From Cyclina sinensis (taxonomy: Eukaryota > Mollusca > Bivalvia > Venerida > Veneridae): DNA of 64,000 nucleotides. Each line of letters starts with the position of its first letter. Position 1 is the stretch's first letter. Shown here one piece after another: positions 13,701 through 28,700 of this stretch. The translations under genes and the position numbers were made by a program. The stretch is taken from contig JAAONU010000001.1 in NCBI GenBank assembly GCA_012932295.1, positions 47,465,134 to 47,529,133 of the forward strand, written 5' to 3'. The notes beneath the pieces are model-generated. The model made no database searches. It was given only the letters and a program-made list of their open reading frames with translations, and was not told the DNA's origin.

Positions 13701-15418
13701 ATTATGGCCTTTATTTTATTGCAGAATCATCACAATTAATTCATGTATAGATCTTCACAACACTGCTTGTCTAGAAAATACGTAAGTGAAACAGTGTCTT
13801 TCCGTAAAAAATGAACTGGATATAAAATTTAGCACTCAAATATCTAATGTTTGCTTGCATTCATCATGTACTTAGTATAAACAGTTGTAATAATTTTCAA
13901 AAAACAATTTCACATCTATTAATGCAGTCTGTATGTTGAAGTCTTCAAAAATTGTTTGTAAATTGGCATAAAATAGAAACACTTTAGCAGTAATTTGTAA
14001 AGCTTTTTTCATGTCTGAAATTGTATTTCAATTATCTTGATAATTTTTAAAACGTCCTTGTTTAATCTTAAAATATATCGCATGGGTGCTACATTTCTTC
14101 ATCCAATATCTTACTATTCTTGCCATATAAAAACGTTCACATAGCATAAATACTTCACTGAAATACACTTTAAGTGTGAATGAACTTTAACCCAGTTTTG
14201 CCCAGTGGATAATGCATTCCTTGTTAGATGGACCAGTCTATTTTCAATTAAAAGGGTTTCTGGTATACATTTTCAATTTCATTCTATTTAGGGAAGAAAG
14301 TCCTTTATGCAAACAGTGTAGACCCTGATCAGACGCTACATATTGCTTGCCTATGTCTACTTTTGTAGACTCTAGGCATTAATGGGTTAAACTTGAAGAA
14401 TATGAATGAAGCTTGATGTTGGGATATATCGCCTTCAGATCTTTGGAAAAGGACCTTTTCAGGATCAAGTGCCGGTTATAATTCTCATTTAAAACAGTTC
14501 AGAGACGACAGGCAAAATGCATTTTACTTGTAGGCTGATTTCTGATGTTCAGATTTCATTGTCGATACTCGCATAAATCTAGTGTTTAAGGAAAAGAATG
14601 TATTGTTTATCATTTGCAAAAAACCGCTTCTTTGTTTCCTTGTCAAACAAAAACATATCACGATATCTGGTATAAGTTTTATTAGATGATTTTATCAACA
14701 AATTAATGCTGACAAATGAATTAACAGTACATACATTGTCAAACGTACATGTGCAAAAAACAACAACAACAACAGCGACAATAAAAAAATGAATACTGTT
14801 AGAAAACAGCTTATTTTGCTATGATATCATTTAACCTAATTGATTGTTAAATTAGTAATTTATTACAAAAATATGAAAGTGATGGTCTGTCTGTTAAAAT
14901 TAATGGTAATTTTTCTTTTCGTTTAATTGAAAAAAAAAGTTCATATCGTCATAATAGCAGTTTAATACAAGTGCTTCATCTCAATAATAATAACGTTTTT
15001 ACAATAAAATGAACGAAAAATATCAGCATCACTTGATCTTGTTTTGAAATCTTAAATTGAATCTGGTAATATAACAAACCAGTCCAATCTTAATACGTGA
15101 TGCTTCTGTTGTTATCGTGGGCTATGACCAAAATAAAATCACAAACACATACTTACCAGAAAAAGTCTGAATTACCTAACGTTGAGATTCTAATCAGCTT
15201 GAAAGCCTGCTTAAGTCGAATGAACATTTTAAAGATATAGCAATATGACGTAAAGATAGCTTGAAGCTTTTTGTGTGTTCAGTAAAGACATTTAGAAAAT
15301 TGCAAACACATAAAGGAGCACGTATATAATCTCACTTGAGAAAGGTTCAATTTAATGTTATGTTTATATAAAACCTTTTGGCTAGCTCAAACTGTTCATT
15401 CAGCTCCCTAGGACTCTA
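10701..15418. other. AT-rich non-coding DNA
   Basis: No gene is supported. A (CAA)n stretch with poly-A lies at 14754-14790. Parts near 12.17-12.25 and 13.10-13.22 kb weakly resemble segments at 20.8/26.4 kb and 23.5 kb, suggesting remnants of the same old repeat family. Confidence 0.45.
14754..14790. repeat. (CAA)n / A-rich simple repeat
   Basis: A short run of CAA trinucleotides is bounded by poly-A stretches. It is simple-sequence DNA with no gene association. Confidence 0.8.
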
Positions 15419-15626
15419 TTTGTTCTTCAGATTAATCGTACACATTCAATTATCATGTAATTCAATTTCATAAAGTATAATTTGTAAACTCCTTTAAGTT
15501 AAATGAAGTTTTTTTCTGTCAATTTGTTCTTCAGATTAATCGTACACATTCAACTATCATTTTATTCAATTTCATAAAGTATAATTTGTAAACTGCTTTA
15601 AGTTAAATGACGTTTTTTTCTGTCAA
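15419..15626 (+). repeat. 104-bp tandem duplication, two copies
   Basis: Copy A (15419-15522) and copy B (15523-15626) both run from 'tttgttcttcagattaatcg' to 'tttttctgtcaat'. They differ at only a few positions, such as 'caattatcatgta' against 'caactatcatttta'. This is a local, fairly young duplication in non-coding DNA. Confidence 0.95.
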
Positions 15627-17700
15627 TATTTGATGTAAAATAGTGTTTTTAATTCTTAAACAGTATAAAAACCTTAGTAAGACTCTTCTCATCGATATTA
15701 ATGTAAAGCTATTGCTAATTTAAACCTGTCTTTTAAGCTATTAAAAAAAGGTGAACGGTTTTGTTTAACAAAACACACACGTATCAGCTAATCTGCACTA
15801 CATCGCTGAAACATTTAATATGAATATCTCAAGTTTTGTTTTTGGGCAATGCAACTTATGCGTACAAGAAAAGGGAAAAGGGTTGGAAAACACCTAGTTC
15901 TGAAAATAGATCTAACGAATTTAATTTTACGTTTGATTCTCAAAGTAAATATTCTATGGTAAAGAGTTGATAAAGTTTATTCGAACGATCACACACCTAG
16001 TCAATATTGAGGCGCCGTCTGCATACTCCAACATAACCACTCGGATACCCAAAAATGTGCTAAAATACTGTAAACTAAACACAATCTAGGAAAATGGCTC
16101 ACAAATATTGTGGGAAGCTATTAACAATTCGCTTCACACATTTTTTTCCTGTGAAATTTGTTGGACACTTTCTAGAACCATCTCTCCCACAGAAATAAAA
16201 CTCGCATAAACTGGACACGTTTAAAATCCAAGGATCTGTTCTCGTTACCCTTTTATGTTTTCATTCGTTTGCACCTGTAAGACAGTGTTCGGAAAGAAGT
16301 CAAATTAACAGAGAACATTATTTACAATCAAACAAGTCATGCAAAAACAACCCCGTTACATGTGTAATTTTCGTATTACTCTTATTCGGCGATTCTGTTT
16401 AATTTTATCTGTAAGAAGGTTTACGAAAACTGATTTTATCTATTTTACTTTGAAGGCTATAAAATTCTAAATTTACAGTTATATAAAATGTAACACTTTT
16501 GAATGAATGTTCTCATTTCATTGTTTTACGTTTAGAGGCTTTTATCCTTTCACATACATATTTGCTCTTTCTTCATGTATATCTTATCGATACAGTTGAA
16601 CAGCTTGGACGTAAAACTTGAACAGCAAAAACAACTTTATGTATTTGTTCTATTTAGCCTTCAGGTTGCATTTGTTATTTCCAGCATATATTTAATATGA
16701 AAAACGTGTTGATGGTGATTCATTTTATTGAATGTCATCTGTATAACAAACAGTTCTTACTGACACAGGATGAACTGCAAAGTAAAAGCTTACTTAATGT
16801 CATGCCTCTCTTATACACTTTGTATAAATAAACAATTTAAGCATATAGAAATGAAAATTTCGATTGTTTTATCATGTCAAAAAGTTTGCAACTCTTGTTT
16901 CATTATAGCAACGTTGTTTTAGTTTAGAACTTTAGAACTTTGATGAATACTAATTGTTTGTTTGTAGATTGTATTAATTCAGCCTCTGACAGCTGCTTCA
17001 GAGAATTGATTGGCTAAGTTGTCGCGAGTTAATTTTTTGTTCTCGAATGACTAAACAGGTTTAATTTCGAATCCTATGGGGTCCATGGTTTCTTATTTCA
17101 GATGCACTGTATCATTTTTTGAAGTTTACAAAGGAAATGCAACATCGAAAACATATACCAACTGACTTAGTATTGGAAATAAAATGAAACTGTCCTTGGT
17201 TGCTTTCAAATAAGCGTTTCGTCAGACAAGAGTTTATGTTGAAAGTATATCGTATTGACTGTTACTAGTTGTTTGTTAAGCATATTTGTTCCGCTTTATT
17301 TTGAATTATTTAGAAAAAAGGTCACCTTGCTGTTCTAATTTTATGCTTGATAAATGTGTGAGTCCCTGTACATTTATCTATATATCGATACAAAACGGTG
17401 CGCTAGAAATTGCCTTGCGTTTGCTTTTTATTTTGGCGATAGTAACGCCCAAAATACGTTTGGGTTTTGCTCTTCTTTGATTAACCAGGGAATCTGGATC
17501 GATCTGTTTACATGGCCATTGGGAAGTGACGATAATGTCATCTCTTAAGATGAAAATATCTTTGAAATAATAACAATTGTCAGTTAAAAAAATAAAGGCG
17601 ATCTGACGAAGCATAAAATAATTGATGTAAATGTGTCTATCTTTGTGCGAATATTGAATAAGAGGTAACATTTGTATGATTAGAACTAACAAATTTACTG
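15627..17700. other. AT-rich non-coding DNA
   Basis: No exon, RNA gene or mobile element is recognised. The largest open frame (17378-17692, minus) shows no domain or signal features. Confidence 0.45.
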
Positions 17701-20311
17701 TTATGGCAAGTTAACGTTATGGCATTCTTTTTCGAGCACTGTACTTTAGTTTCTTACTTCGAAATACTGACATATTTAATTTCACGTTAATTTGTCTTTT
17801 GTTGTAAAATGTAAATAGAATAATATGAAAATGTTTCGATGCATAGAACTCGCTTCGCACATGTGATTTAAATCCTTCTAAATAAACACCTGATCGTTGT
17901 TCATTTACTGATTTCAAAAACACATTTATATTTCTTTTTCATTCAAAAAAGTCATATTCTGACATACAAAATGTTAAAAAGCAGTGCTAGTTAGGAGAAT
18001 AAAAGTCCTTTGTTGAAAATAGATTTACACAAATATTTAGTTGCTTGCATTTTTCGGATGAACATTATTGCTCCGTTTGTTAATTATTACCAGTTATGCT
18101 TTTTTTAAAGTGATGTCTTTAAGCGTTTTGTCAGTCAGAATCAACTGATGATTAATCTAGTCATCAGTCTATAGAAGCTACGTTTAGTGTCTGACTGACT
18201 AAAGAGTTCACGCTAAAATTCGGTCGGGTCGCAAAAAACGAATCGCCTTTTCTGTACCATCTATTGATTGGGACTATGATTTAAACAATATAATTTAAGT
18301 TTTCCAAATCAGATCTATACTTAGTTTTTTTTGTATAAAATATCGTCTTTTTTACTTTGTGTAGATGAGATGAATATTTACAATTATCTGTGCATGCAAA
18401 CTAACTGTTAACATCTTCTGTTGTTAATATCAGTCTTAACTAATTAACTTACTAAACAATCTTAATTAACTTAGCATTAATACATATAGGTTAGCCTCGC
18501 TTTCTGTTTCTGTAAAATATTCGATTGAAAATCTATATGAAAAAAAATGATATAAGCTCTATGTTCAATTGATGTTATCAATGTTTACATAGATTTAAGA
18601 TGTTATAGTAGAAGGTTAGAAGGAATAAGGAGGAAGTGTCTGATGTACCAGATAAAATTAAAAAAAAAATTTGTTACGCATAAATGATTCAGATGATTCT
18701 GGCGCACTATAAGTCCTCATGAAAAACTTTTTAAATGTTTGATTGATACTGAAATCTTCAATTCAAAAACAGTAAATTACAGCCAAATTTCTTCTAGAGA
18801 CATTTTAACATTATAAGTTGTGAAAGAAGTATATGACTGGAACATAATTATTTATTATATTTTCCAAGCTATCAAACATCATTTTTCAAACTGTTTTTTG
18901 ATACAATTGGTCTTATTAAACAAGACTTTTTTGAATAACTATGTAGCATAAACTAAGAATTTTAAATGATGCACCAATATCCTTATTGTGTACGTAACCT
19001 CAAGCACTCGCATTGACTTTAAAATGTTTTTAACGCCGCTCAAAAGTGCTTTTTATTTTTTTATATTAGGTCGAAAACTCATATTGTCTTTAATTTTCTT
19101 TATACTTTATATTGGTGTTGCTGATGAATTAAGAACTAATGTTTACTTTCAAATTCTAAATGTATTTACGTTTTACTAAAAATCCCATTCTTACCGGATT
19201 ATTCATTTTGATCCAAAAGATCATTTAGTTAACATCTTACCATTTCTTTCAATTCTGTGGAACACGTCGACAACATATGATACACTGAAGTTGTGTTTTT
19301 TCACTTTGGGTCGATAATAACATTAATTCCATCTGATGTTTCAGTTTAAATTTAGTTCTGATTGTAAATTTCGATAATTCATTGCATTGGAGAAATATAC
19401 ATACAGAACGACTATGACCGTGTTAAGAAAGATTTTTTTTTCTGAAAAATGATATTGATTTAACCATGAAATATTTCGTAGAAAACATTAATCTTCTTTA
19501 TTAGTAAACGAAGTGGTAACTCTTACAGTCAGAAGCCATTCAATGTTTACTTTCGAAATGCCAACCAACTTCTTTTTTCGAGACTGAAATAACTCTAGTG
19601 AGACACGTAAAAATGGTATTTTTTTCAATCACAGTAAAAGCATGTTTAAGTAATAGACTTAATCTAGATAAAACAGATTTAAAGACTGCTTGAATGGTTT
19701 CTTTCCTCGTTATAATTTTAACGAATTGCCATTATCGTCAACTATTTTCGTTGGCTTGTTTTTCTCTCAAACGGTTGAAATGCATAGCAACGAAAGTTAT
19801 ATGCTTTATATGTATTTTGGACATCAGATTTTCGTGAAAGAAAGAAAACGATGGTAAATTATCAGCAAAAATGTCGTCGAGATCGGCTTCGACATATATA
19901 TTTATCGTTTGGTCATGTAAAGACATTTTCTTCGCAAGCATCCTTCCCGCCAAATTAGATTAGAAAGCCAGTTAGTGTTGCAGTTCTTGTAATTGTCAGT
20001 GTATACTTTCTAAGTTTCATTTTTTCTTTGCACCACGGCCGCGTATCTTTTTTTAAAGGTTCTTCTTGTTTTAATTTTTTTGGTTACTAGACATATCAGT
20101 CTTGAGTAACTATTCGTTAACAGATGAACTGAATTCCTAAAATGTTTAGTGAAGATGATGAAAAGTCTGGTAAGTGCAACGAATACAATTTTAATATTAC
20201 ATATTTTGTAAACCGAATACCATTCCTCACATTCAAGCAAATTAAAACGTCATTCTATCGCCATATTTATAATCATTTAGAAATCCTTTTGTATGGTAAA
20301 TGTGTAATTAA

Positions 20312-20369
20312 TAAAAAAAAAAAAAAAAAAAAAAACAAAAAAAAAACAAAAAAAAAACAAAAAAAAAAC
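20312..20369. repeat. Poly-A with interspersed C
   Basis: A ~23-base A run is followed by three runs of A separated by single C. It could be the tail of an old retroposed element, but no upstream element body is recognisable. Confidence 0.9.
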
Positions 20370-21232
20370 GATTTCCCTAACAAGTATGCATTCTGGCAAC
20401 AGTGGGTTTTATTTCAAATATGTTATCTTTAAAAGTGAAGTCTTTATTATTGTGATAATTACAATTATTATTTTATAGTCATAGTACGAACTTGAAATAT
20501 AGGTGTTGGCTTTGTAATAAAGAAATAAAATCTGTCTTAAACATAACTTGTTGAAGAGAAGTTTACATTTTGTTACTGCAAAGATAGAAACTGTTGCAAA
20601 ATATTTAATAGCAAGACGTTTTTTTTTCTTTTGACATGTGGAAACGAAAATTCATGATGGAAAATATCAGTGCCTATTTAGTAAAAGTTCTTCTTAAAGA
20701 CAAGCTGAGATTTTCCATTGAAACTGATACAGTTTCGTCTGATTAATTGTAATAGATTTGTTTAAAGCGAATAAAAATAGTGTGTTTCAGAAGAAATAAA
20801 CTCAGAAGTCAAATAAATTGTTAACATGAAAACCGATTGACGCCATTTAATATAAGAATAATGCAGAGAAAGCATGTTATTTGATCAATGGATTGTTATT
20901 TTCTGTCAATGACAGTGAATGTATTATCTTGCCCAGTTCCGATATCTTACTGTGTGATACTATGACATCTATGTTTTTTTTTAATTCTATCAAAGTATTC
21001 TTCCTTTCCTACCTGGGTCATTCATTTAAAATATCGTAATTATATATGTACAAAATGTGTGCGTACTTAGTAAAATTATTTGTACAGACTGTTGAGGGGA
21101 GAAGGAAACGTTAATCTTAAAATGTATATTGTTAAGAAATTTTCTAAGTTGTTCATATCGTTAAAGTTATAAAATACCGCCCATTTACAAAATGTTCGAG
21201 GCTGTCAACGGATATAAAAAACGAGTTAAACG

Positions 21233-21335
21233 AGTGTAATAATGACGTAGCCGTGAGAGTATTATTACACTAATGTTATATCAAAAATATAACACGGTTT
21301 TATTACACACCCGTGACGTCGTCTATTATATAACA
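21233..21335. repeat. Cluster of short inverted repeats around GTGTAATAAT
   Basis: GTGTAATAAT at ~21235 is matched by ATTATTACAC ~27 bases later. Next to it 'gttatat' and 'atataac' flank a short loop. 'attacac' and 'gacgtc' motifs recur to ~21325. It looks like a remnant of a palindromic MITE. Termini and target-site duplication were not identified. Confidence 0.55.
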
Positions 21336-21900
21336 ACTACTGTATACTGATGTCTATGGATAAATATCATTGCGAAACCAATTCACTAGAATATTCAGCT
21401 CATCATTGTATAATATGTCTCGAAATAAATGAAATAGAAAATAAATGATGAAATGAAACACAAAATTGTTTCATGGCGTAATATAAATATAGATAGCCGT
21501 TTTCGTAATAAAAAAGTTAACCCATAAATATATTTTATATAAATCTAAGGTTTAATTTTGAAATAAAATTCTCATTATTTCACAAACCCTCTGAGAGTTC
21601 CCTAGAGTTTATTAGCAATTGATATTGTCTGAAACTATCGAGATAGAAAAGTTTATTTTAATTTTTAAGATATACAAACACCATTTGCGTGCGTTGGTAA
21701 GTAAAAGATAAAGCTGATAATATCCTCAGTTGTGTAGACTTTATTATAAAAAGGTATATGGAAGCTGAATGCCTCACGTCCATATGGAAATGTATCAGCT
21801 CCATAATTATATTTTTATCGGATCCAATCTCAATATTTTATTTACAGGAGTACTAAAGGAAATGATCCTCTTAGCTCAAAAATGACTCTTTTGTAGATAT

Positions 21901-22759
21901 TTCTGTAACAACTATACGAGCTAAAATAAAATTTAAAAAAAAGTAACTTTTCTAAAATGAGTTCTTTAGTTCGTTTAGATGTTGCTTTCAGTTGCAATTA
22001 ATCGTTCCGTTGTAATGATTTGAACGACTTGGTTTTCAATGATTATTAAAAAGAGCCTTATATCTCCTTTTAAATTTATTCAATGATAAGAATAATGATG
22101 ATAAATGATGAGGTTAGTTCAAAAGGAAAGGAAGTGTGATAAAGAATATAATTATTACGAACAAGAGATATCTTCAGAAAAGAGGATCAGCGTAGAATCC
22201 GTATAAAATTAATACCTTTAAAGTGAATATTTTTCGGACATTGGCAAATACTGAACGCAAATAGTAATCGAATGTCTGATTTACATCATAGTTTAGGCTA
22301 TAAACAAAAAATGTTGAGTTTTTAGTGAAACAGATTAAACATTTAGCAACATTTATTATATTTGTATTCAATTTATTATATTTTTTTCATGTTTAAAACG
22401 TTTTTGGTATTTAATTTACGTTTGTATCAATCATGTCAATGTTATTACTATTGCATTATTTTCAGATGCAAGTTAACTAGCAATTACGATTTCTGGCCTT
22501 AAATTTCCTAACCGCAACACTTCTAACCAATGGCAAACTTCCTTCCTTCTGAAGATTTTGTATCTAGCAATTTCATTCGTTACAAATGTAGGTCAGAATC
22601 GATTTTAATACAGCTACGCTGAAAAATACGTTTATTTTTATATGAAAATTACACCAGCAATTTCTAAATCATTTAGACTTGCAAGTTACTGTTTATGGCA
22701 AGTTGCCATTTGTGTTAATCGCTTTTAGGAAGTATCTTTTATTCGATACCAACACATTT
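21901..22759. other. Non-coding spacer between old duplicate copies
   Basis: AT-rich with no gene. Bases 22551-22626 match 32871-32946 (55 of 60 identical over the best 60 bases), so a dispersed repeat fragment lies here. Confidence 0.5.
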
Positions 22760-25700
22760 CTTTCTGTTAATTCTCTTCTTTTGTAAAATGTACATCAATT
22801 TAGATTAAATGAAAATATTTCGATGCATTAAACTGACTTAGCACTTTTTCCTGTTATGCTTTTTCCACTTTTTTGGTTATTTAATTTCTAGTATTTCAAC
22901 TGCTGCTCGCCGTTACTTAAATGAATATGTACTTAGAAACATATTTATTTCTCTTAAATAAAGCCAGTTTTTAACTGACAAGATGTTAAAAAGCTTGTGT
23001 TATATAGGTGAATAAACGGAAGTATTCAATATTTAAGATTTCATTTGGTGAAAAAAAACAAATACTTGCTTACTTTCGTATTTTGAACATTGTTGCTTAA
23101 AGTATGTGCGGCTCGTTACGTAATTATTACTTATCATGCCATTATCTAAGATGAGTTTTTTTCTAGGTTTTACTGATCAGAAAGTGGTAATATATTATTT
23201 ATAAATTCATTTATCATGTTACTTAGTTGAAGAGGCAAATATATATAAACGAGTTTTGATTTAAATTTGCTTCAGTAATTAAATGTCATACAGGAGGAAA
23301 GAATTCAAGCTCTGATTCGAAATTATAGAAATATGTCTTTCCTTAAGCCTTTTTTTACACCTGGACTCTGGTGTTACCATATCATGTAACGGTCATATAA
23401 TGCAAACTTTTCAATATTGAATTAAGTTTTTAGTTTGCATAGTAGAGTTTTATTTTAGCAATAAATAATCGTGAATATAACGTTGCAATGTGTTATGCTG
23501 ATAAAAGAATATCGTTTATCTTTGTATCTAATTATTTACCTTGTGCAAGATACGGTGAATACAATAAATAACGTGTTCATGCAAAATAACTGTAAACCTC
23601 ATCTTTTCTTTATCAGGTCTAATTAACTTAGCAATTATGCATATCGGTTAGCCTTGCTTTCTTTATCAGTAAGACACACGGTTTAAAGATCTATAAAGAA
23701 ATTGATCTGAGCTCTATAATTGGAGTTATCAAATTTTACGTCGTCTAAGGCCTTATAGTAGAAGATAAGAGCGAATATAGCTCAACAGTATGTTTTATTT
23801 CGGAAATGTTAGTCTAAAAAGTACCTTAAACAAAAATAACAGTGGTTCCGAAGGAAGGCTATTTGTAAAGAGGAACTCTGTTTTAAACATTTTAATTCAG
23901 AATTAAATCTTCTAGAAAACGTACGAGTACTAGGATTGAGAGTGAACATGTAAAGAAAATGATTACATTATCATTTCTTTAGTACATGAAATATGAAAAT
24001 TAAGCTTTAAGACTGGAATATTATTATTTCTTTCTTTTTCTTGTTATCAAAGAATACCGTAAAGATTATATTTAAAACAAAATTGGTAAGGCAAAAATAT
24101 TGCTTAATTACAGAAAAGTACAAAGTAAGAAAATAGTATGAATTTAAACAATGTCTGGAAATAACTTACTTGATGTCTTTTAGAGGTAATACTGAATATA
24201 TCAGAAAAACAAAGAAATATACATGTATTACATCTACAGCATAGATAGTAAAATTTGGAATATGTATTTGTCGTTGTTCGAAAGATACGAATTTGTGAGT
24301 CACTTGAACGGCGACATACACGTCGGCGTTCGGTAATGTCCAGACAATAACTTGTAAAGATATAATCTGAGTGTATTGAAACATTTTGACATTGAAAATA
24401 GGCATAGATTATCGATTTAGTTTTCAAGAAGCACTGCCTTTGTAAGACAAAAGTAATGGCACTTTTTCCATAAATTGTTTAAAATGCTTATTAATGGCTT
24501 TTCCCGACCAAAACATAAACAAATTTCAACACATCACCTTATCACTTTTTGACCTTCCTCATGCGCACTGTCTATTCTATTTCATGGCTAGTTTGAACAA
24601 TTTTACCAGTCTTAACTTCACTGCACCTTTGTCTCTTCAAACATGCTTTTCACTAAGACCTTTTTCAAACTGATTGGCGCTGCACTCTAGCTTTTGTTAA
24701 TACATTCAGAATAAAGTCTAAATGTATATTTAGTTGTACCAGAATTGAGAACTGTTTCAAAACTCATACTATAATGCCAAATACAGTTAAATTAGAGTTA
24801 TCCAGATAGCTAGACGCAGTATTTTCCTTGAAGTATATACTTTTCTGATCCGATGATTCATCTATATCCCAAAGCGATCCTTCAATTAGGCTTACAATTT
24901 CATTTAAAATTGGCAAGCACTTTAACAAACTATGACATATACCTTCTGGAAATGATCATGTACAATACAAGTTGTCAGGAAATTTTAAGACTGGTAAGGA
25001 TTTTCTTAGGACCTATTGCCCAAAATATACATTATAGTCATTATAGTTGTGCTTGTGAACAAAAATGAGCTTGTTTTGGCGCAAATTGCAATTTTATGTT
25101 TAATATATGAATAAAACGCGTATAATTTAGTTTGAGTTGATAATAACTTGCACTGTACTTGTTTTTTAATTTAAATTAAGGCAGTCATTTTCAGCAGACG
25201 TAATTGTTTGTGTTGGAGACATAGAAATCGGCTCTAAATGTCAGTAATTATTTTAAGAAAGTTTATATGAAAAATAACATGAAATTGACTTCATTTTGAA
25301 GTAAATATAGAATATACACATTGTTTATAAGCTGAATGTTTTTAAAAACAATAAAATGGTGGCCCTAATGTTTTAAAGCTGTTTGATGTTTACTTTCATA
25401 TGTCAACAGTTTCTATTTTGAGACCAAAATGTCGTCATATTGCGATATAAACTAATAAAGAAGGGATTATTCGAGTCAGTCTAAAGGCATGCTCATCCAA
25501 TAATCTTTATCAAGAAGATTTAATGACTTTTTAAATAGTTCCGTTCTACGATATCATTTGCAAATTTTTACATAGGTAGTGAAAATAAACACTCAAAAAC
25601 GAAATTTGAATGGTACATTTATAGCATCTTGATTTCCCGATAAGATGTCCACGTTATGATTTAGAGAAAAAGACCTCATTCTAGTTATCATACTACACGA

Positions 25701-28700
25701 TGCTTTTTTTTGTTTCGTAAGCTAAACGAACAATATGTTTTGAGTGACTATTCATTAACTTCCAATTATAACCTGGGATGAAAAACTTTAAAAATATTTA
25801 AGAAAGGTGTTTTCAAGTCATATAAGTGCAATGAATACATTTATTAATAGATAACATTTCCAACAAGCAATGAAAAAATGAGATTCTCTTACGATATTTA
25901 CTTATTAAAAAGCCCGTTGTTATGAAAATATTGCCATGAGATAATGATGCTAAAGGCTAAGTTCTCTAGTAATTATGCTGTATATGCAATGACACAATAC
26001 AAACAAACTGTTGGTATATACTATATGTGACTTGAAACAGAAAACATCTACGAGAAGTCATTTTTTTATGTTTCATGTACCGTTAAAAATTCTCGTTTAA
26101 CATTTTCATAATGTATACTTAAGAAAATTTGTTGCAGTTAAAATTTATCCTCTTAGTTTAAAGGAATACCAGAAAACTGAAATGATAACTAAATATTGTT
26201 CAATACTAGAAAAATGTAATTTGCATCAGGAGGGTTTTGGAAAATAAAACTTATGTTAGAATGTATGTGCCAGTTTTATTAAAAAATGTTCTTGAATACA
26301 AACAAAGATTGTAAACTCAAGCTATGTTATAGCTTTGCCTAATGCTTATAGATCTCAGCTCTATTTTGTACCACCACAAATTATTGTTCCTAGAGAAATA
26401 AGTTCACAGGTCAGATTAATTTTTAACATGAGTGCTCAGTGACGCCATTCAAAATCATTACACAATCGTTTTAAAAGTATTTTGTTTGATAAATGGATTG
26501 TATCATCAATTTTAGATTACAAGAAATATAACATCTTAGCCCCTATTCCGGTTTTTACTGTTTGGTACCATGATGGTATCTTTGATATTATGCTAAATGA
26601 CGAATGCTAATGCTTTGTAGATGTTATCGTTTTTCTCCCTGAAAGCTTTTTCGAACTTTTCTTCACCGAAACTCCATTATATTTGTACAAGTTACAAGTA
26701 TATTCAATTAATATTTGTGGTGATGAAATAGTTCTTTAGTTAGACAGTTTTTAGGCCTATCATTTTGTTAACGGAAATGACAAAAAAAAGAGTAAAAAAT
26801 GCAGCAAATTAAAGTAGTTTTCAACAGTTTTTTGACTCCTTTTTCTTAAGATTTTGCATCACATAACCTTCGAGCGCATAGATTTTGCATAGGCTAGCAG
26901 AAATTATTTAACAATTAAATGTTATAACATTTTGGTCAGTATTCAAAGAAGTATCAAGGCAATGATCTTGCTGCAGTGTCCAGCATATTTTTTAGAAAAG
27001 TAAAAATTGAGGGTACTCACAATATTAATAAATCATTTTAGTTTGTAAATTAGTGTTTTCCTTATTGGTTTTAATCCTTTAAAAATAAATGTTTGAATTT
27101 TTAAAATTACAGAATCTAGGAAGTTTCGAAATGGTCACAAGAATTTCATAAGTTTTAACACTAAAACATTCTTGTAATGATGGTGAATAAAATGAAAACA
27201 TAAAATTCACAATGAAATTACTTTATCCCTCTCTTACTAACTCATGGAAGTTAAATAATACCAACTATCAGTAAAATAGCATGTCTTTTATCAGCCAAAG
27301 TAGAGTGAAATTGGTTAAGTATAAAAACAAGAATTTGTCGTGGAGCTTAAATAGAGGCTAATTAATGACAACATAGGTTAATGACCAAAATGAGAGATGA
27401 CAGGGAATAGATAAATAGTCTATTTATCTTTTATTCTCGGTTGATTAGTAGTCGGTTTTTAACAAACTAGATTTCTGTTATTGATTGATATATTCATGTT
27501 TTTCTCAATGCAATATTGGCATTTTCTGTTTCTAATATCTTTACAAATGTGGGAAAATTTAGATGTCTCTTATATAATCCATTAAGTAGCAAGAACTTAT
27601 TATACTTTAACAATTAATGAATATATTTACATTTTAACATGAAACGTCACGGCCAGTAAAGTTTTCAAATATTTTCTTATTTTTGTTTTTACACTTAAAA
27701 TAATGTAGTTGTGACAGGTTGAATATATTTTACTTGTACAGGCTTTTATGCTTCTAGAAATTCAGTTTTAAATAACTTGAAGGATGTCTGTAGAACAGTA
27801 TGAAATTGTAACGAAACGGTAAATTATGCCTCTCTGCTGTTTATGTCATGGAGCGAAAAGCTGTGTAATGTATCCGCGGTGCTATCCTTGACAATCCAGG
27901 TCTACAACTTTCACTGTTCTTAAAACTATTGACAACATAAGCTGAAAACCTTTCACTTGAAACTCATAATAACGATAAAGTAGCCGGGCAAGGGTGTACG
28001 TAGCCGGAGGGGAAGCTGGAGAAGAAACGAGAAGATGTTTAAAAAGCTTTTAAAATACACCAAAAGGATTAAAATGTTTTTTTATGTGTAGATGAGCTGA
28101 TGTTAAATGACAATATTTGTGTGTGGAAATTTATAGCTTGTTGATTTAAATTAGTTTTAATAATTTTTGAGAGCAGTGGTATGGAAGGAACTATTCACCA
28201 ATTTTAAAGACCGATTTTCAAAGAAATATTGACCATATTCATTGAAACTCTTATAAGTACCCCTATTATGTGTATGCACGAAATTGATATGTATATATCA
28301 TTCGACTTCAAGAAAAAAAAATGACGCATAGACTTGTTTCATAGCATAAATTAAGTAATGATAGCTTACGCCGTTTCGTTAATTATTTCTGTGTCAGGTG
28401 TAGTCAACTGACTGATTCAAATTTTGGTTTATTCTAAAATTCCCTTCTGTATTTACATTTTTATAATATTCCCTTGAATTCATTTTTTTTCTCTCTTAAA
28501 ATCACAATATTTCACAAATCCTCCCAAAAGCTACTTAGCGGCTAAGTTTGTCTTTACAATACTGTGATAGAATAGATGAATTGAATATTTAGGATTTAGA
28601 AATACTATTTTGCGTGCGTCTGAAAAATTAAAACAACAACCAATAAATTAAATACCCTGTTGCGTAGACTTTGTGACAGGAAGTTGCGAGCGACCTTAAC

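Larger units (their letters stand above)
17700..21900 (+). repeat. Old duplicated segment, copy 1
   Basis: Collinear with 22760-28830. Matches visible by eye, in order: 17815-17850 ('atgaaaatgtttcgatgcat') with 22800-22840; 18470-18510 ('ggttagcctcgctttct') with 23630-23670; 18605-18630 ('ttatagtagaagg') with 23755-23780; 20100-20122 ('gagtaactattcgttaac') with 25740-25762; 20790-20855 (ending 'gacgccattt') with 26390-26450; 21585-21745 with 28505-28680. Many indels separate the matches. No gene was recognised in either copy. Confidence 0.6.

Noticed and set aside
17378..17692. 104-residue minus-strand frame
   Set aside because: No recognisable motif; overlapped by frames on the other strand; length is plausible by chance in a 64-kb window.
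20142..20432. 96-residue frame with a Lys-rich stretch
   Set aside because: The Lys run is translated poly-A. No domain or conservation with the duplicate segment at 25.8 kb.
24104..24427. 107-residue minus-strand frame (and the overlapping 79-residue frame)
   Set aside because: Two overlapping frames of similar quality, no domain, no signal peptide, not kept in the duplicate copy near 19 kb.
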